A DNA stretch of 64,000 nt from Arthrobacter sp. ISL-5. Lineage in GTDB: Bacteria > Actinomycetota > Actinomycetes > Actinomycetales > Micrococcaceae. The position numbers were made by a program, and so were the translations under genes. Shown piece by piece: positions 1 through 9,465 of this stretch; within the stretch, counting starts at the first letter, position 1, and the number at the start of each line of letters is the position of its first letter. Below the pieces are notes generated by a model. That model was not told where the DNA came from, ran no database searches, and saw only the letters and a list, made by a program, of their open reading frames with translations. The DNA lies in contig NZ_JAGGPM010000032.1 in the NCBI RefSeq assembly GCF_018613835.1, forward strand, positions 62,001-126,000. The letters are read 5' to 3'.

Positions 1-950
1 GCCGCAGCGCGGACCACGTGCTTTTTTCCGGGCCGCCGGGACTCGGCAAGACCACCCTGGCCATGATCGTCGCCGCGGAAATGAACGCCCCGCTGCGCAT
101 CAGCAGCGGCCCCGCCATCCAGCACGCCGGGGATCTTGCCGCCATACTCTCCTCCCTGTCCGAGGGCGAGGTTCTGTTCCTCGACGAAATCCACCGGATG
201 TCCCGCCCCGCCGAGGAAATGCTCTACATGGCCATGGAGGACTTCCGGGTGGACATTGTGGTGGGCAAGGGAGCGGGGGCAACGGCAATACCCCTTGAGC
301 TGCCACCCTTCACGCTAGTCGGCGCCACCACCCGCGCCGGGCTCCTGCCCGGACCGCTGCGCGACCGATTCGGTTTCACCGGGCATCTTGAGTTCTATTC
401 CGTGGAGGAGCTCGAGCTCGTCCTGCGCAGATCCGCCGGACTCCTTGACCTGAAAGTGAATTCGGCGGGTTTCAGTGAAATCGCGGGCAGGTCCCGCGGC
501 ACACCGCGTATCGCTAACCGGCTGCTGCGGCGGGTCAGGGACTGGGCCCTGGTGCACGGCATCGAACAGATCGACGCCAGGTCAGCCTCTGCCGCGCTGG
601 ACATGTACGAGGTGGACAAGCGCGGCCTGGACCGCCTAGACCGAGCCGTGCTGGACGCGCTGATCACCAAGTTCGGCGGCGGCCCCGTGGGGCTGTCAAC
701 CCTGGCCATAGCCGTCGGCGAGGAACCGGAAACTGTCGAGACCGTTGCCGAGCCGTATTTGGTCCGGGAGGGCCTGCTCGGCCGGACGCCCCGGGGCCGC
801 ATCGCCATGGCGCCGGCATGGACCCACCTGGGCTTCGCGGTTCCCCCCGGCGTGTTCGGGCAGGAACCGCTGGACGTGTTCGCTGTTGACGAACTCACCG
901 GAGATACGGGCGCGGAGACCGAATCGCAATGGATTCCGAACAGCCACTAG
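1..950 (+). CDS. ruvB: Holliday junction branch migration helicase RuvB (5' end outside window)
   Basis: AAA+ motor that drives branch migration of Holliday junctions with RuvA before RuvC cleavage. The reading frame is open from base 3, so the true start lies upstream; about 315 residues are present and some 35-45 N-terminal residues are missing compared with usual RuvB. Visible are the Walker A motif GPPGLGKTT, Walker B LFLDEIHRM, the sensor-like GATTRAG segment and the C-terminal winged-helix region (GGGPVGLSTLAIAVGEE). It stands upstream of yajC-secD-secF, the usual actinobacterial order. Confidence 0.97.
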   Translation, partial: RSADHVLFSGPPGLGKTTLAMIVAAEMNAPLRISSGPAIQHAGDLAAILSSLSEGEVLFLDEIHRMSRPAEEMLYMAMEDFRVDIVVGKGAGATAIPLELPPFTLVGATTRAGLLPGPLRDRFGFTGHLEFYSVEELELVLRRSAGLLDLKVNSAGFSEIAGRSRGTPRIANRLLRRVRDWALVHGIEQIDARSASAALDMYEVDKRGLDRLDRAVLDALITKFGGGPVGLSTLAIAVGEEPETVETVAEPYLVREGLLGRTPRGRIAMAPAWTHLGFAVPPGVFGQEPLDVFAVDELTGDTGAETESQWIPNSH

Positions 951-1014
951 CACCGTTGCACGCCGTTTCCCTCTAGACTGGTAGGACGCTCGGCACCTCC
1001 GGGCTTTGTTTCCG

Positions 1015-1030
1015 TGGCTGGCGCCAGCCA
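1015..1030. promoter_or_regulatory. 16-base perfect palindrome in the ruvB-yajC spacer
   Basis: TGGCTGGCGCCAGCCA is a perfect palindrome with no loop in the 176-base gap between ruvB and yajC. It could be a protein-binding site for the yajC-secDF promoter or a chance GC-rich palindrome. No T-tract follows, so it is not a convincing terminator. Confidence 0.3.
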
Positions 1031-1126
1031 GCCGTCCGTCGCCAGTCACCCTCGTCTGGCCCGACGCCCGGTACAAGGCGGATGTTGCTGTCAACCAGCT
1101 ACGCAAGTACAGAATGGAACTTCCCT

Positions 1127-1570
1127 GTGTTCGGACATATTACTGCCCAGGCCCAGCCGCAGGCCGGCGGCGGCATCGACATCATGACCATACTGCTGTT
1201 CGTCATGCTCGGCATCTTCATCTTCATGATGTTCCGCCGGAACAAGAAGACCCGGCAGCAGCAGGCCACGCTCCAGTCGCAGTTTGCGCCGGGGGTTGAC
1301 GTCATGACCAGCTTTGGCCTGTTCGGCCGCATTGTGTCGATCGATGACGAAGACAACAAGGTTGTCCTGGAACTCTCACCCGGCAACCTGGCCACCGTCC
1401 ACCGCCAGGCCGTCACCAAGATCGTGGAGCCCGCCGCCGCCGAGTCGCAGGACATTCCCGACGACGCATCGTCGCTGACGGCCGAGGAGCACGGAAGCGC
1501 CACCGCAGGCAGCGAAACGCCGGATGAAACCCTGAAGCGCCTCAACGACGAGGGCAAAAAGGACATCTAG
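1127..1570 (+). CDS. yajC: Preprotein translocase subunit YajC
   Basis: Small accessory membrane subunit of the SecDF-YajC complex. The protein (147 residues from this start) has one transmembrane helix (MTILLFVMLGIFIFMMF), a basic cytoplasmic stretch (RRNKKTRQQQ), the conserved YajC core (GVDVMTSFGLFGRIVSI, then a VHRQAVTKIV segment) and an acidic low-complexity tail. The GTG at 1127 is chosen because it gives the short N-terminus ending in AQAQ typical of the family; an in-frame ATG at 1082 would add 15 residues. secD follows after 108 bases. Confidence 0.9.
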   Translation: MFGHITAQAQPQAGGGIDIMTILLFVMLGIFIFMMFRRNKKTRQQQATLQSQFAPGVDVMTSFGLFGRIVSIDDEDNKVVLELSPGNLATVHRQAVTKIVEPAAAESQDIPDDASSLTAEEHGSATAGSETPDETLKRLNDEGKKDI

Positions 1571-1678
1571 TCCGTCGTCGCGACCCGCTGGGCACCACCA
1601 TCTACGGCTGCAGGGCTGCCGCCGGCTCGGGTCGTACCCGCACCGGCGGCTTCTCCGTAATTAATAGAAAGATCGACA

Positions 1679-3436
1679 ATGGCACGAACTGGCCGCAATA
1701 AACCATCCCTCAGGGTGCTGGTCTGGCTTGGCGTAATTCTGGCTGTCCTGACGTCCGTCCTTGCGGGCGGCACCATGGCCGGAAAGGCAAGCTGGGCCCC
1801 CAAGCTCGCGCTGGACCTCGAGGGCGGTACCCAGATGATCCTGGCGCCCAAGGTTGAGGGTGGTTCCGACATCAACGAGGAACAGCTCAACCAGGCGGTG
1901 GCGATCATCCGCCAGCGCGTGGACGGTTCCGGCGTCGCGGAAGCTGAAATCAGCACCCAGTCGGGCCGTAACGTGGTGGTCAGCCTCCCCGGAACTCCTT
2001 CATCGGAGACCCGCGCCCTGATCCAGGCGTCCGCGGACATGAACTTCCGCCCGGTCCTGGTCACAGGACCCGGCGCAGCAGTTCCCGCCGAATCCCGCAC
2101 ACCGGCAGCACAGCTGCCCAAGCCGACGGCAAAGCCCCAGAACGGCAGCGACTCCAACTGGATCACGGCGGACATCCAGAAGCAGTTCGAGGCGCTCGAC
2201 TGCGACAAGCCGGCGCAGGACAAGCAGGAGCGTTCCGACCCGGCCAAGCCGCTGGTGACCTGTGAACCCGCCACCGACCAGACTCCCGCCATCAAGTACA
2301 TCCTTGGTCCCGTGGAGGTCAAGGGTGTCGAGATCCAGGGATCCACGTTCCAGCTCCAGCAGGGTGCCCAGGGCGCCGTCACCAATGAGTGGGCCGTCAA
2401 CATCCAGTTCAACGGCGAAGGCACGGCCAAGTTCAAGACCGTCACCGAGCGCCTGAACCAGTTCTACGTGGCTGCCGGCGGCGAAGCCGGGTCGGACCCG
2501 AAATCGCAGTTCGCCATCGTCCTTGACGACCAGGTCATCTCCGCTCCGCGGTCCCAGGCGGTAATCACCGACGGCCGCCCGCAGATCACCGGCGGGTTCA
2601 CCGAGCAGTCGGCCAAGGCCCTGTCCGATCAGCTGCGTTTCGGTGCGCTGCCGATCAGCTTCGACATCCAGAGCGAGCAGCAGATCTCGGCGACGCTCGG
2701 CGGCGAGCAGCTCCGCATGGGCCTGCTTGCAGGCCTGATCGGACTCCTACTGGTGGTGGTGTATTCCCTCTTCCAGTACCGTGCCCTGGGCTTCGTCACC
2801 ATCGCCTCCCTCGTGGTGGCAGGTGCCCTGACCTATCTGGCCATCGCCATCCTGGGCTGGACAGAAAACTACCGCCTGTCCCTGGCCGGCGTGGCCGGCA
2901 TCATCGTCTCGATCGGCCAGACGGCGGACTCGTTCATCGTCTACTTCGAACGTATCCGCGACGAACTCCGCGAAGGCCGCGGCCTCGTCTCGGCTGTCGA
3001 GAACGGCTGGAAGCGGGCCAAGCGAACGGTGCTGGCCTCCAAGGCCGTCAACCTCCTTGCCGCCCTGGTGCTGTACTTCGTGGCCGTGGGCAACGTGCGG
3101 GGCTTTGCCTTCACGCTGGGCCTGACGGCACTTGCCGACCTCCTGGTCGTGTTCATGTTCACGCACCCCATGCTGCGGCAGCTGGCCCGCACCCGGTTCT
3201 TCGGCGAGGGCCACAAATTCTCGGGCCTCGATCCCGAGAGCCTCGGCGCGGTGCCGCTGTACCGCGGCGCGGGCAGGCTCCGCAGCCCGGAGGACAAGCC
3301 GTCCGTGGTGCGCGCAAAGAACACAGGTGCCGCTGCTGAAGCGGAGCGCAGGATGACCATCGCTGAACGCCGCCGCGCGGAGCAGCAGGAGCAGCTCGCG
3401 GGTTCCTCCAAGGGCCCGGCCAAGGAGGGCAAGTAA
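1679..3436 (+). CDS. secD: Protein translocase subunit SecD
   Basis: Membrane subunit that with SecF uses the proton motive force to help pull exported proteins out of the Sec channel. The 585 residues contain one N-terminal membrane helix (about 11-32), the D1 motif LDLEGGTQM (about 45-53), a large extracytoplasmic domain with a Pro/Lys-rich insertion typical of actinobacteria, and five C-terminal membrane helices (about 340-500) followed by a charged cytoplasmic tail. The stop overlaps the secF start by one base (TAATG), so the two are translationally coupled. Confidence 0.96.
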   Translation: MARTGRNKPSLRVLVWLGVILAVLTSVLAGGTMAGKASWAPKLALDLEGGTQMILAPKVEGGSDINEEQLNQAVAIIRQRVDGSGVAEAEISTQSGRNVVVSLPGTPSSETRALIQASADMNFRPVLVTGPGAAVPAESRTPAAQLPKPTAKPQNGSDSNWITADIQKQFEALDCDKPAQDKQERSDPAKPLVTCEPATDQTPAIKYILGPVEVKGVEIQGSTFQLQQGAQGAVTNEWAVNIQFNGEGTAKFKTVTERLNQFYVAAGGEAGSDPKSQFAIVLDDQVISAPRSQAVITDGRPQITGGFTEQSAKALSDQLRFGALPISFDIQSEQQISATLGGEQLRMGLLAGLIGLLLVVVYSLFQYRALGFVTIASLVVAGALTYLAIAILGWTENYRLSLAGVAGIIVSIGQTADSFIVYFERIRDELREGRGLVSAVENGWKRAKRTVLASKAVNLLAALVLYFVAVGNVRGFAFTLGLTALADLLVVFMFTHPMLRQLARTRFFGEGHKFSGLDPESLGAVPLYRGAGRLRSPEDKPSVVRAKNTGAAAEAERRMTIAERRRAEQQEQLAGSSKGPAKEGK

Positions 3437-4455
3437 TGTCCAGTTTTGCGAAATTCGGTAACGAGCTCTACACGGGCAGGCGTTCCTACGACTTCGTCGG
3501 TAAGAAGAAGATCTGGTTCCTGATCGCCCTCGCGGGCGTTGCCCTGTCCATCCTGATTCCGGTGGTCAAGGGCGGGTTCAACCTCGGCATTGAATTCCGC
3601 GGCGGCTCCGAGTTCACCGTCTCCAACGTCAAGACCACCGAGGCGTCCTTGGGCGAAAAGGCTGTGCACGACGTCGTTGCCGGAAGCGTGCCGCGCGTGG
3701 CGAACGTCGCCGGCACCACCATGCGGATCCAGACGGACAAGCTCACCGACGACGAGACCATCAAGATCAAAGAGGGCCTGACCTCGGCATACGGCGTCAC
3801 GGACAACGAGGTGACCTCCACCTTCGTGGGGCCGACCTGGGGCGCGGACGTCACCAAGCAGGCCCTAATCGGACTCGTGGTTTTCGTGGCCCTGGCGACC
3901 GTCCTGATGGCCCTGTATTTCAGGACCTGGAAGATGTCCCTGTCCGCGATCGCTGGCATGCTGGTGACGATGTTCATCACCGCTGGCGTCTATGCGCTGA
4001 GTGATTTCGAGGTCACGCCCTCGGCGATCATCGGGTTCCTGACCGTGCTGAGCTATTCGCTGTACGACACTGTGGTGGTGTTCGACAAGATCCGCGAGAA
4101 CACGGCGGATCTCGACTCGTCCACCCGCCGCACGTTCGGCGAAGAGGTCAACCTGGCAGTCAACCAGACCCTGGTGCGCTCCATCAACACCATGATGGTG
4201 GCCATCCTGCCCGTGGGGGCGATCCTGTTCATCGGTGCAGGACTGCTCGGTGCCGGAACCCTGCGCGACCTCTCGCTGGCCCTCTTCGTGGGGATCCTCA
4301 TCGGTACCGCGGCAACGATCTTCGTCGCGGCGCCCATGTACGCCTGGCTGCGGCAGAACGAACCGCCCCTGGTCAAACAGGCCCAGCGCGTGGCGCACCG
4401 CCGGGCGGACAGCGCCGCCAAGGACGCGGCCGCCGCGCAGCCCGCACAGGCCTAG
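3436..4455 (+). CDS. secF: Protein translocase subunit SecF
   Basis: Partner of SecD in the accessory translocase. The 339-residue protein has an N-terminal membrane helix (about 26-44), the SecF signature FNLGIEFRGGSEF (48-60), a periplasmic P4 domain, and five more helices in the C-terminal half including the conserved YSLYDTVVVFDKIREN segment. The tail is Ala/Lys-rich. A strong terminator hairpin follows, so it is the last gene of the yajC-secD-secF unit. Confidence 0.96.
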   Translation: MSSFAKFGNELYTGRRSYDFVGKKKIWFLIALAGVALSILIPVVKGGFNLGIEFRGGSEFTVSNVKTTEASLGEKAVHDVVAGSVPRVANVAGTTMRIQTDKLTDDETIKIKEGLTSAYGVTDNEVTSTFVGPTWGADVTKQALIGLVVFVALATVLMALYFRTWKMSLSAIAGMLVTMFITAGVYALSDFEVTPSAIIGFLTVLSYSLYDTVVVFDKIRENTADLDSSTRRTFGEEVNLAVNQTLVRSINTMMVAILPVGAILFIGAGLLGAGTLRDLSLALFVGILIGTAATIFVAAPMYAWLRQNEPPLVKQAQRVAHRRADSAAKDAAAAQPAQA

Positions 4456-4470
4456 CAAGCACCATCCGGG

Positions 4471-4507
4471 GCCGGATGCCGTCATCATGACGGCGTCCGG
4501 CCTTTTT
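4471..4507 (+). terminator. Rho-independent terminator after secF
   Basis: A 14-base-pair stem (arms 4471-4484 and 4488-4501, one G-T pair) with a 3-base loop is followed by TTTTT at 4503-4507. It separates secF from rsh. Confidence 0.9.
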
Positions 4508-4605
4508 GCGTCGAAGCCCCGGCCATCGGACGGGGCCGGTTATCGAACAGGCCCGCGGCGGGAATAGACTGGGATAATTAAACGGGTTTGATGAGGGGTG
4601 CTTCA

Positions 4606-6999
4606 TTGGAAGAGGGTTCGACGTCGGCTCCAGCAGCAGCCGGGGACAACAGTCCGGGCCAGGGTCCGCAGACTGGTCTGGTTGCTGAGGGACGCCCCGG
4701 CCCGGGTGTTCCTGTGGACAACTCGGGTGTCCGCCCCACATTTCCAGGCAGGCGTGAGCGCACGCGGTCCCGGCTGGCGAGGCTGACAGGCCGGAGCACC
4801 GCCACCTATTCGCCCATCCTCGAGCCCTTGCTTCGGACAGTCCGGGCGAACAACCCCAAAGAGGACTTCGACCTGATCCAGCGTGCCTTTGTGGTCGCGG
4901 AACAGAGCCACCGCGGCCAGAAGCGCAAGAGCGGCGATCCCTACATCACCCACCCCGTGGCCGTGGCAACCATCCTCGCGGAACTGGGGCTCAGCGGGAC
5001 CACGCTGGCTGCGGCGCTGCTCCACGACACGGTCGAGGACACTCCCTACACCCTGGCCGACCTGAAAGCGGACTTCGGCCCGGAAGTGGCCATGCTCGTG
5101 GACGGCGTGACTAAGCTGGACAAGGTCAGCTTCGGCGAAGCCGCCCAGTCCGAAACGGTCCGCAAAATGGTCGTGGCCATGGCCAAGGACATCCGGGTCC
5201 TCATGATCAAGCTGGCCGACCGGCTGCACAACGCGAGGACGTGGCGGTTCGTTTCCGCGGAGTCCTCGGCCCGCAAGGCCCGCGAAACACTCGAGATCTT
5301 CGCCCCGCTGGCACACCGGCTCGGCATGAACACCATCAAGTGGGAGCTGGAGGACCTTTCCTTCGCCGCGCTCTATCCCAAGGTGTACGAGGAAATCGTG
5401 CGCATGGTGGGCGACCGCACGCCGGAACGCGAAAAGAGCCTCAGCGTCATCCGGAACCAGATCGCCGATGACCTGCGCACGGCCCGGATCAAGGCCACCA
5501 TTACCGGCCGGCCCAAGCACTACTACTCGATCTACCAGAAGATGATCGTCCGGGACAAGGACTTCGACGACATCAACGACCTCATGGGCGTGCGTGTCCT
5601 GGTGGACTCGGTCCGGGACTGTTATGCGGCCCTTGGCACCCTGCATTCACGGTGGAACCCGCTGCCGGGGCGGTTCAAGGACTACATCGCCATGCCCAAG
5701 TTCAACATGTACCAGTCCCTGCACACCACGGTGATCGGCCCGGGCGGCAAGCCCGTGGAGATCCAGATCCGAACGCATGAGATGCACCGGCGCGCGGAGT
5801 ACGGTGTCGCCGCCCACTGGAAGTACAAGGACCAGCCGAACCGCACCGCGAGCGGACCCGGCAGCCCGCGCGACGGCGACATGGGCTGGCTCCGCTCCCT
5901 GGTGGACTGGCAGCAGGAAACGTCCGATCCCGGCGAATTCCTCGATTCGCTCCGGTTCGAAATCAACGCCCGGGAAGTCTTCGTGTTCACGCCCAAAGGC
6001 GAGGTCATGGCGCTTCCGGCCGGCTCCACTCCCGTGGACTTTGCCTACGCGGTGCACACCGAGGTGGGCCACCGGACCATCGGGGCCAGGGTCAACGGAA
6101 AGCTGGTCCCGCTCAACAGCGAACTCAACCACGGCGACTGGGTGGAGATTTTCACCTCCAAGGCCGAAGGGGCCGGGCCGAGCCAGGACTGGCAGCATTT
6201 CGTCAAGAGCGCCCGCGCGCGGAATAAGATCCGCCAGTGGTTCAGCAAGGAACGGCGCGAAGAGGCGATCGACCGCGGCAAGGAGTTGCTGACCCGCGCC
6301 ATGCGGAAGCAGAACCTCCCGCTGCAGCGCCTGATGACCCATGACGCCCTCGCCGCCGTTGCCGAGGAGTTCAAGTACGTCGACATTTCCGGTCTCTACG
6401 CCGGCGTCGGAGACGGGCACACGTCCGCCCAGTCCGTCATGGAAAAGCTCATCGAGAGCCTGGGCGGGAACGAAACGCCCGACGATGACCTCACCGAAGT
6501 CAGCATTCCCACCCAGGTCAGCAAGGCCCGCTTCTCGGACTCCGGCGTGGTGGTCCGCGGCGTGGGCGACGTCTGGGTCAAACTGGCACGCTGCTGCACC
6601 CCTGTGCCGCCGGACCCGATCCTCGGCTTCGTCACCCGCGGCTCGGGCGTCTCCGTGCATCGGACTGACTGCACCAACGTTGCCGGCCTGAAGGACCAGC
6701 CTGACAGGATCGTCGACGTCGATTGGGCCCCGACCCAGTCGAGCGTGTTCCTCGTGGAGATCCAGGTGGAGGCATTGGACAGGAAATCCCTCTTGTCCGA
6801 CGTCACGCGTGTCCTTTCCGAGAACCACGTCAACATCCTCGCCGCCAGCGTTCATACGTCGACCGATCGGGTGGCCATCTCAAAGTTTGCCTTCGAGATG
6901 GGCGACCCCAAGTACCTCAGCCACGTGCTGAGCGCCGTCCGGCGAATCGACGGCGTGTTCGACGTCTACCGGACTACGGGCAACCGCCGGAGGAGCTAG
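4606..6999 (+). CDS. relA: Bifunctional (p)ppGpp synthetase/hydrolase (RelA/SpoT homologue)
   Basis: Long RSH enzyme controlling the stringent response. Domains in order: HD hydrolase with intact HDTVEDT motif, synthetase domain (RFKDYIAMPK, YQSLHTTV), TGS domain (VFVFTPKGEVMALPAGSTPVDFAYAVHT), helical/zinc-finger-like region (LARCCTPVPPDPILGF) and a C-terminal ACT domain. Both activities look possible. The TTG at 4606 is chosen because AGGGG lies 7 bases upstream; an in-frame ATG at 4591 lacks a good ribosome site. A GATAAT at 4573-4578 could be a -10 element, but no convincing -35 was found. The 3' end overlaps a convergent gene by 120 bases. Confidence 0.95.
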   Translation: MEEGSTSAPAAAGDNSPGQGPQTGLVAEGRPGPGVPVDNSGVRPTFPGRRERTRSRLARLTGRSTATYSPILEPLLRTVRANNPKEDFDLIQRAFVVAEQSHRGQKRKSGDPYITHPVAVATILAELGLSGTTLAAALLHDTVEDTPYTLADLKADFGPEVAMLVDGVTKLDKVSFGEAAQSETVRKMVVAMAKDIRVLMIKLADRLHNARTWRFVSAESSARKARETLEIFAPLAHRLGMNTIKWELEDLSFAALYPKVYEEIVRMVGDRTPEREKSLSVIRNQIADDLRTARIKATITGRPKHYYSIYQKMIVRDKDFDDINDLMGVRVLVDSVRDCYAALGTLHSRWNPLPGRFKDYIAMPKFNMYQSLHTTVIGPGGKPVEIQIRTHEMHRRAEYGVAAHWKYKDQPNRTASGPGSPRDGDMGWLRSLVDWQQETSDPGEFLDSLRFEINAREVFVFTPKGEVMALPAGSTPVDFAYAVHTEVGHRTIGARVNGKLVPLNSELNHGDWVEIFTSKAEGAGPSQDWQHFVKSARARNKIRQWFSKERREEAIDRGKELLTRAMRKQNLPLQRLMTHDALAAVAEEFKYVDISGLYAGVGDGHTSAQSVMEKLIESLGGNETPDDDLTEVSIPTQVSKARFSDSGVVVRGVGDVWVKLARCCTPVPPDPILGFVTRGSGVSVHRTDCTNVAGLKDQPDRIVDVDWAPTQSSVFLVEIQVEALDRKSLLSDVTRVLSENHVNILAASVHTSTDRVAISKFAFEMGDPKYLSHVLSAVRRIDGVFDVYRTTGNRRRS

Positions 7000-7584
7000 C
7001 AGGGCCAGCTTTTCCAGCGCCGCGTTCTTGTGGGGCAGCCGGGGCGACGCTTCCACGGCCAAGGTCAGGAGTCGCAGCCGGACATCGAGTTCGGGCCTTT
7101 CCAGCAGTTGGCGCAAGGCCGGTACTGCGCGTTCGGCCTCAACGTGCAGGGCAATATCCAGGGCCGTCCGCAGGGGGCTTGAGACCATCAGCCCGCCCAG
7201 GCTCACGACGTCGAAGGGGCCGAGCCGGACCTCGTGGAGCGTGCAGCCCCTGGTGGACCGAAGGCTCGAGATGCGGCGTTTGGCGTCCACCAGCAGGGCG
7301 AGGCGGTCCGGCTCGCGCGCGCAGCCATAGATCCAGGCGGCCGTCATTCGCCCGGCCACGACCCGCTGGCGGATCGCAGGCGGAACTGCGAACGCTGCAG
7401 CGCGGGCCCGCAGCTGCGGGGATGCGGCCATGCCGGGAATGGTGTAGCCGTGCTGGTAGAGCTGCGCCAGCACGCCGTCGGCCGCCATGGACTGCAGTTC
7501 CGGCCAGGAGAACAACGGGCCCGGGGCATAGAGGTCCAGAAGCTGCGCGGGGGAGTCGGGGGCGCTCCCGGAAATTGAGGCCAT
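6880..7584 (-). CDS. Conserved hypothetical protein, possibly AbiEi-like
   Basis: A 234-residue soluble protein with no clear catalytic motif. It has a short helical N-terminus with a winged-helix look (LFSWPELQSMAADGVLAQLYQHGYTI), then a segment (TAAWIYGC, LALLVDAKRR, VVSLGGLMVSSPLRTALDIAL) resembling actinobacterial proteins often named type IV toxin-antitoxin AbiEi family antitoxin; the family call is from memory. No partner toxin gene is adjacent. Its last 40 codons are antisense to the end of relA. AGGATGG lies upstream of the ATG. Confidence 0.6.
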   Translation of the reverse strand: MASISGSAPDSPAQLLDLYAPGPLFSWPELQSMAADGVLAQLYQHGYTIPGMAASPQLRARAAAFAVPPAIRQRVVAGRMTAAWIYGCAREPDRLALLVDAKRRISSLRSTRGCTLHEVRLGPFDVVSLGGLMVSSPLRTALDIALHVEAERAVPALRQLLERPELDVRLRLLTLAVEASPRLPHKNAALEKLALLAPPAVARSPVDVEHAVDSPDGAQHVAEVLGVAHLEGKL

Positions 7585-7608
7585 TCAGCCATCCTGCCGG
7601 AAGGGCCC

Positions 7609-7660
7609 AAAACGAGTACAGGCCCCGTCCCGGCTATGTGGATAACCGGTACGGGGCCTG
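7609..7660 (-). terminator. Terminator of the DUF349 gene
   Basis: Perfect 10-base arms (7619-7628 and 7651-7660) enclose a partly paired 22-base loop. Read on the minus strand the stem is followed after five bases by TTTT (7609-7612). It sits just past the DUF349 stop. Confidence 0.75.
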
Positions 7661-7673
7661 CGGAGTGTCCTGG

Positions 7674-9395
7674 CTAGGAGAGCTCGCTGGCCGAACGCTG
7701 GATCTGGTCCAGCCACGCCTGGCGGGCGTCCAGGGCTTCCTGGGCAGCCTTGATCTTGCGCTGGTCGCCGGCCTTCGCGGCCTTGGCCAGATCATCCTTG
7801 AGCCCGGCGATGGCCGATTCAAGCTGGCTCAGGGCGCTGTTGGTGCGGGCCTTCGTCTCAGGGTTCGAGCGCTGCCAGACTTCGTCCTCGGCCTGCCGGA
7901 CAGCATCTTCAATCCTGCGCAGGCCAGCCTCGATGCGCCCCATATCCGCACGGGGCACCTTTCCGGCTTCCTCCCAGCGGTCGCGGACGGACTGCAGGGC
8001 CTTCTTGGCGGCACCGAGATCCTTGACCGGCAGGATCGAGTTGGCCTCCTCAAGGAGGGCCTCCTTGACCTTCAGGTTGGAGGCGTACTCCTGGTCGATC
8101 TCGTCGTTCGCAGCCTGGCGTGAGGAGAAGAAGACATCCTGGGCCGCGCGGAACCTGGCCCACAGTGCGTCGTCATCCTTGCGGCTGGCGCGCGGTGACG
8201 CCTTCCACTCATCCATCAGTCGGCGGTATTCGCCGGCGGCAAATCCCCAGTCGGTCGAGGAAGAGAGTGCCTCGGCCTCGGCGATCAGCTTCTCCTTGGC
8301 AGCCTTCGCCGCGGAGTTGTTGCTGTCCAGCTGGGAGAAGTAGGCGCGGCGGTGGCGGTCGAAGACCGTCCGGGCAGCGCGGAACCGCTTCCACAGTGCA
8401 TCTTCATTGCTGCGGCCAAGCCGGACGCCGCTCTTCTGTGCGGTCTTCCAGCTTTCGAACAGTTCGTTCATCCTGGCGCTGGAGGTTTTCCACTGGATTT
8501 GCGCCGGATCCGTTCCGGAAATGGCTTCGGCCTCGGTGACGATGGCCTCCCGGGCGGCGAGTTCGGCCGCCCGCACGGCGTCGTGCTGCGCCTTCTCTGC
8601 CTTTTCGAGCGCGGTGATCTCCGTGGACAGCGTGTCCAGCCTGCCTTCCGCGGAGCGGATGTCTCCCACCATGTTGCGCTCAGCAAGCTGCTCGCGGAGG
8701 TGTGTCACGGTCTTCTGCATGTCAGTCGTGGGCGCCTTGGATGCAACGCGCTGTTCCAGCAGCACGATCTGCGCCACGATGTCGTCATACTTCCGGGCGA
8801 AGTACGCCAGCGCCTCGTCGTTGCTGACGTCCGGGTACTGCCCGACCGGGTGCTCCTCGCCGTCGATGGTCAGGAAGACGTGGCCGTCCCCCTCGACGCG
8901 GCCCCAGCGGGCCGCTTCGGCCAGCGACGTCGCGGGCGCAGCAGGTACAGGCGCCACGGCAGCCGCAGGGCCTGCCTTGGGACGGGCGGCAAACGCCGCG
9001 GGCGACGGCGCCGGGCGGGGCGCCGGGCGCGGGGCAGCGGGGGCAGACGCTTCAGCGGCACCGGCCCCAGCAGGGGCAGGCTCTTCAGCGGGTGCAGACG
9101 CTTCGGCGGCACCGGCCTCCTCTTCAACCGGGGCAACGTCGGCCTGCTCGGCCGCGGCCTCGCCTGACTGCGTGTCCTCAGCCGGGGCAACGTCGGCCTG
9201 CTCGGCCGCGGCCTCGCCTGACTGCGTGTCCTCAGCCTGCGTAACCTCGGCCGGCTCAGCCTCGGGCTGCGTGTCTTCTGCCTGCACTGCTTCTGCCTGC
9301 GTGTCGTCTGCCGCTGCTTCCGTCGGCTCGGCCGGAGGGGCCGCAACCTCGTTCAGGTCGGCAGCTGTTTCGTCGGATTTCTGACTGTCTGTCAC
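7674..9395 (-). CDS. DUF349 domain-containing coiled-coil protein
   Basis: A 573-residue protein in two parts. Residues 1 to about 160 are a low-complexity Ala/Glu/Pro/Thr region with an exact 18-residue repeat (EDTQSGEAAAEQADVAPA, twice). The rest is a helical array of DUF349 units recognisable by repeated WxxFRAAxxxFxxxR patterns (ALWKRFRAARTVFDRHR; ALWARFRAAQDVFFSSR). DUF349 proteins are common in actinobacteria near rsh; their function is not established, though a nucleic-acid or ribosome link has been suggested. It starts with GTG and lies downstream of the cyclophilin gene on the same strand. Confidence 0.9.
   Translation of the reverse strand: MTDSQKSDETAADLNEVAAPPAEPTEAAADDTQAEAVQAEDTQPEAEPAEVTQAEDTQSGEAAAEQADVAPAEDTQSGEAAAEQADVAPVEEEAGAAEASAPAEEPAPAGAGAAEASAPAAPRPAPRPAPSPAAFAARPKAGPAAAVAPVPAAPATSLAEAARWGRVEGDGHVFLTIDGEEHPVGQYPDVSNDEALAYFARKYDDIVAQIVLLEQRVASKAPTTDMQKTVTHLREQLAERNMVGDIRSAEGRLDTLSTEITALEKAEKAQHDAVRAAELAAREAIVTEAEAISGTDPAQIQWKTSSARMNELFESWKTAQKSGVRLGRSNEDALWKRFRAARTVFDRHRRAYFSQLDSNNSAAKAAKEKLIAEAEALSSSTDWGFAAGEYRRLMDEWKASPRASRKDDDALWARFRAAQDVFFSSRQAANDEIDQEYASNLKVKEALLEEANSILPVKDLGAAKKALQSVRDRWEEAGKVPRADMGRIEAGLRRIEDAVRQAEDEVWQRSNPETKARTNSALSQLESAIAGLKDDLAKAAKAGDQRKIKAAQEALDARQAWLDQIQRSASELS
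9128..9235. repeat. 54-base tandem repeat, two copies, inside the DUF349 gene
   Basis: Two adjacent 54-base units (9128-9181 and 9182-9235) are essentially identical and encode the 18-residue repeat in the disordered N-terminal region. The unit is in frame, so copy-number change would alter length without breaking the gene. Confidence 0.85.
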
Positions 9396-9465
9396 CGCTA
9401 AAAGTCTTTCGCTTGGAGGAAAATACTCTCGTAATGCACCCGTGGCCGCTTGGGACGCGGGGTTC

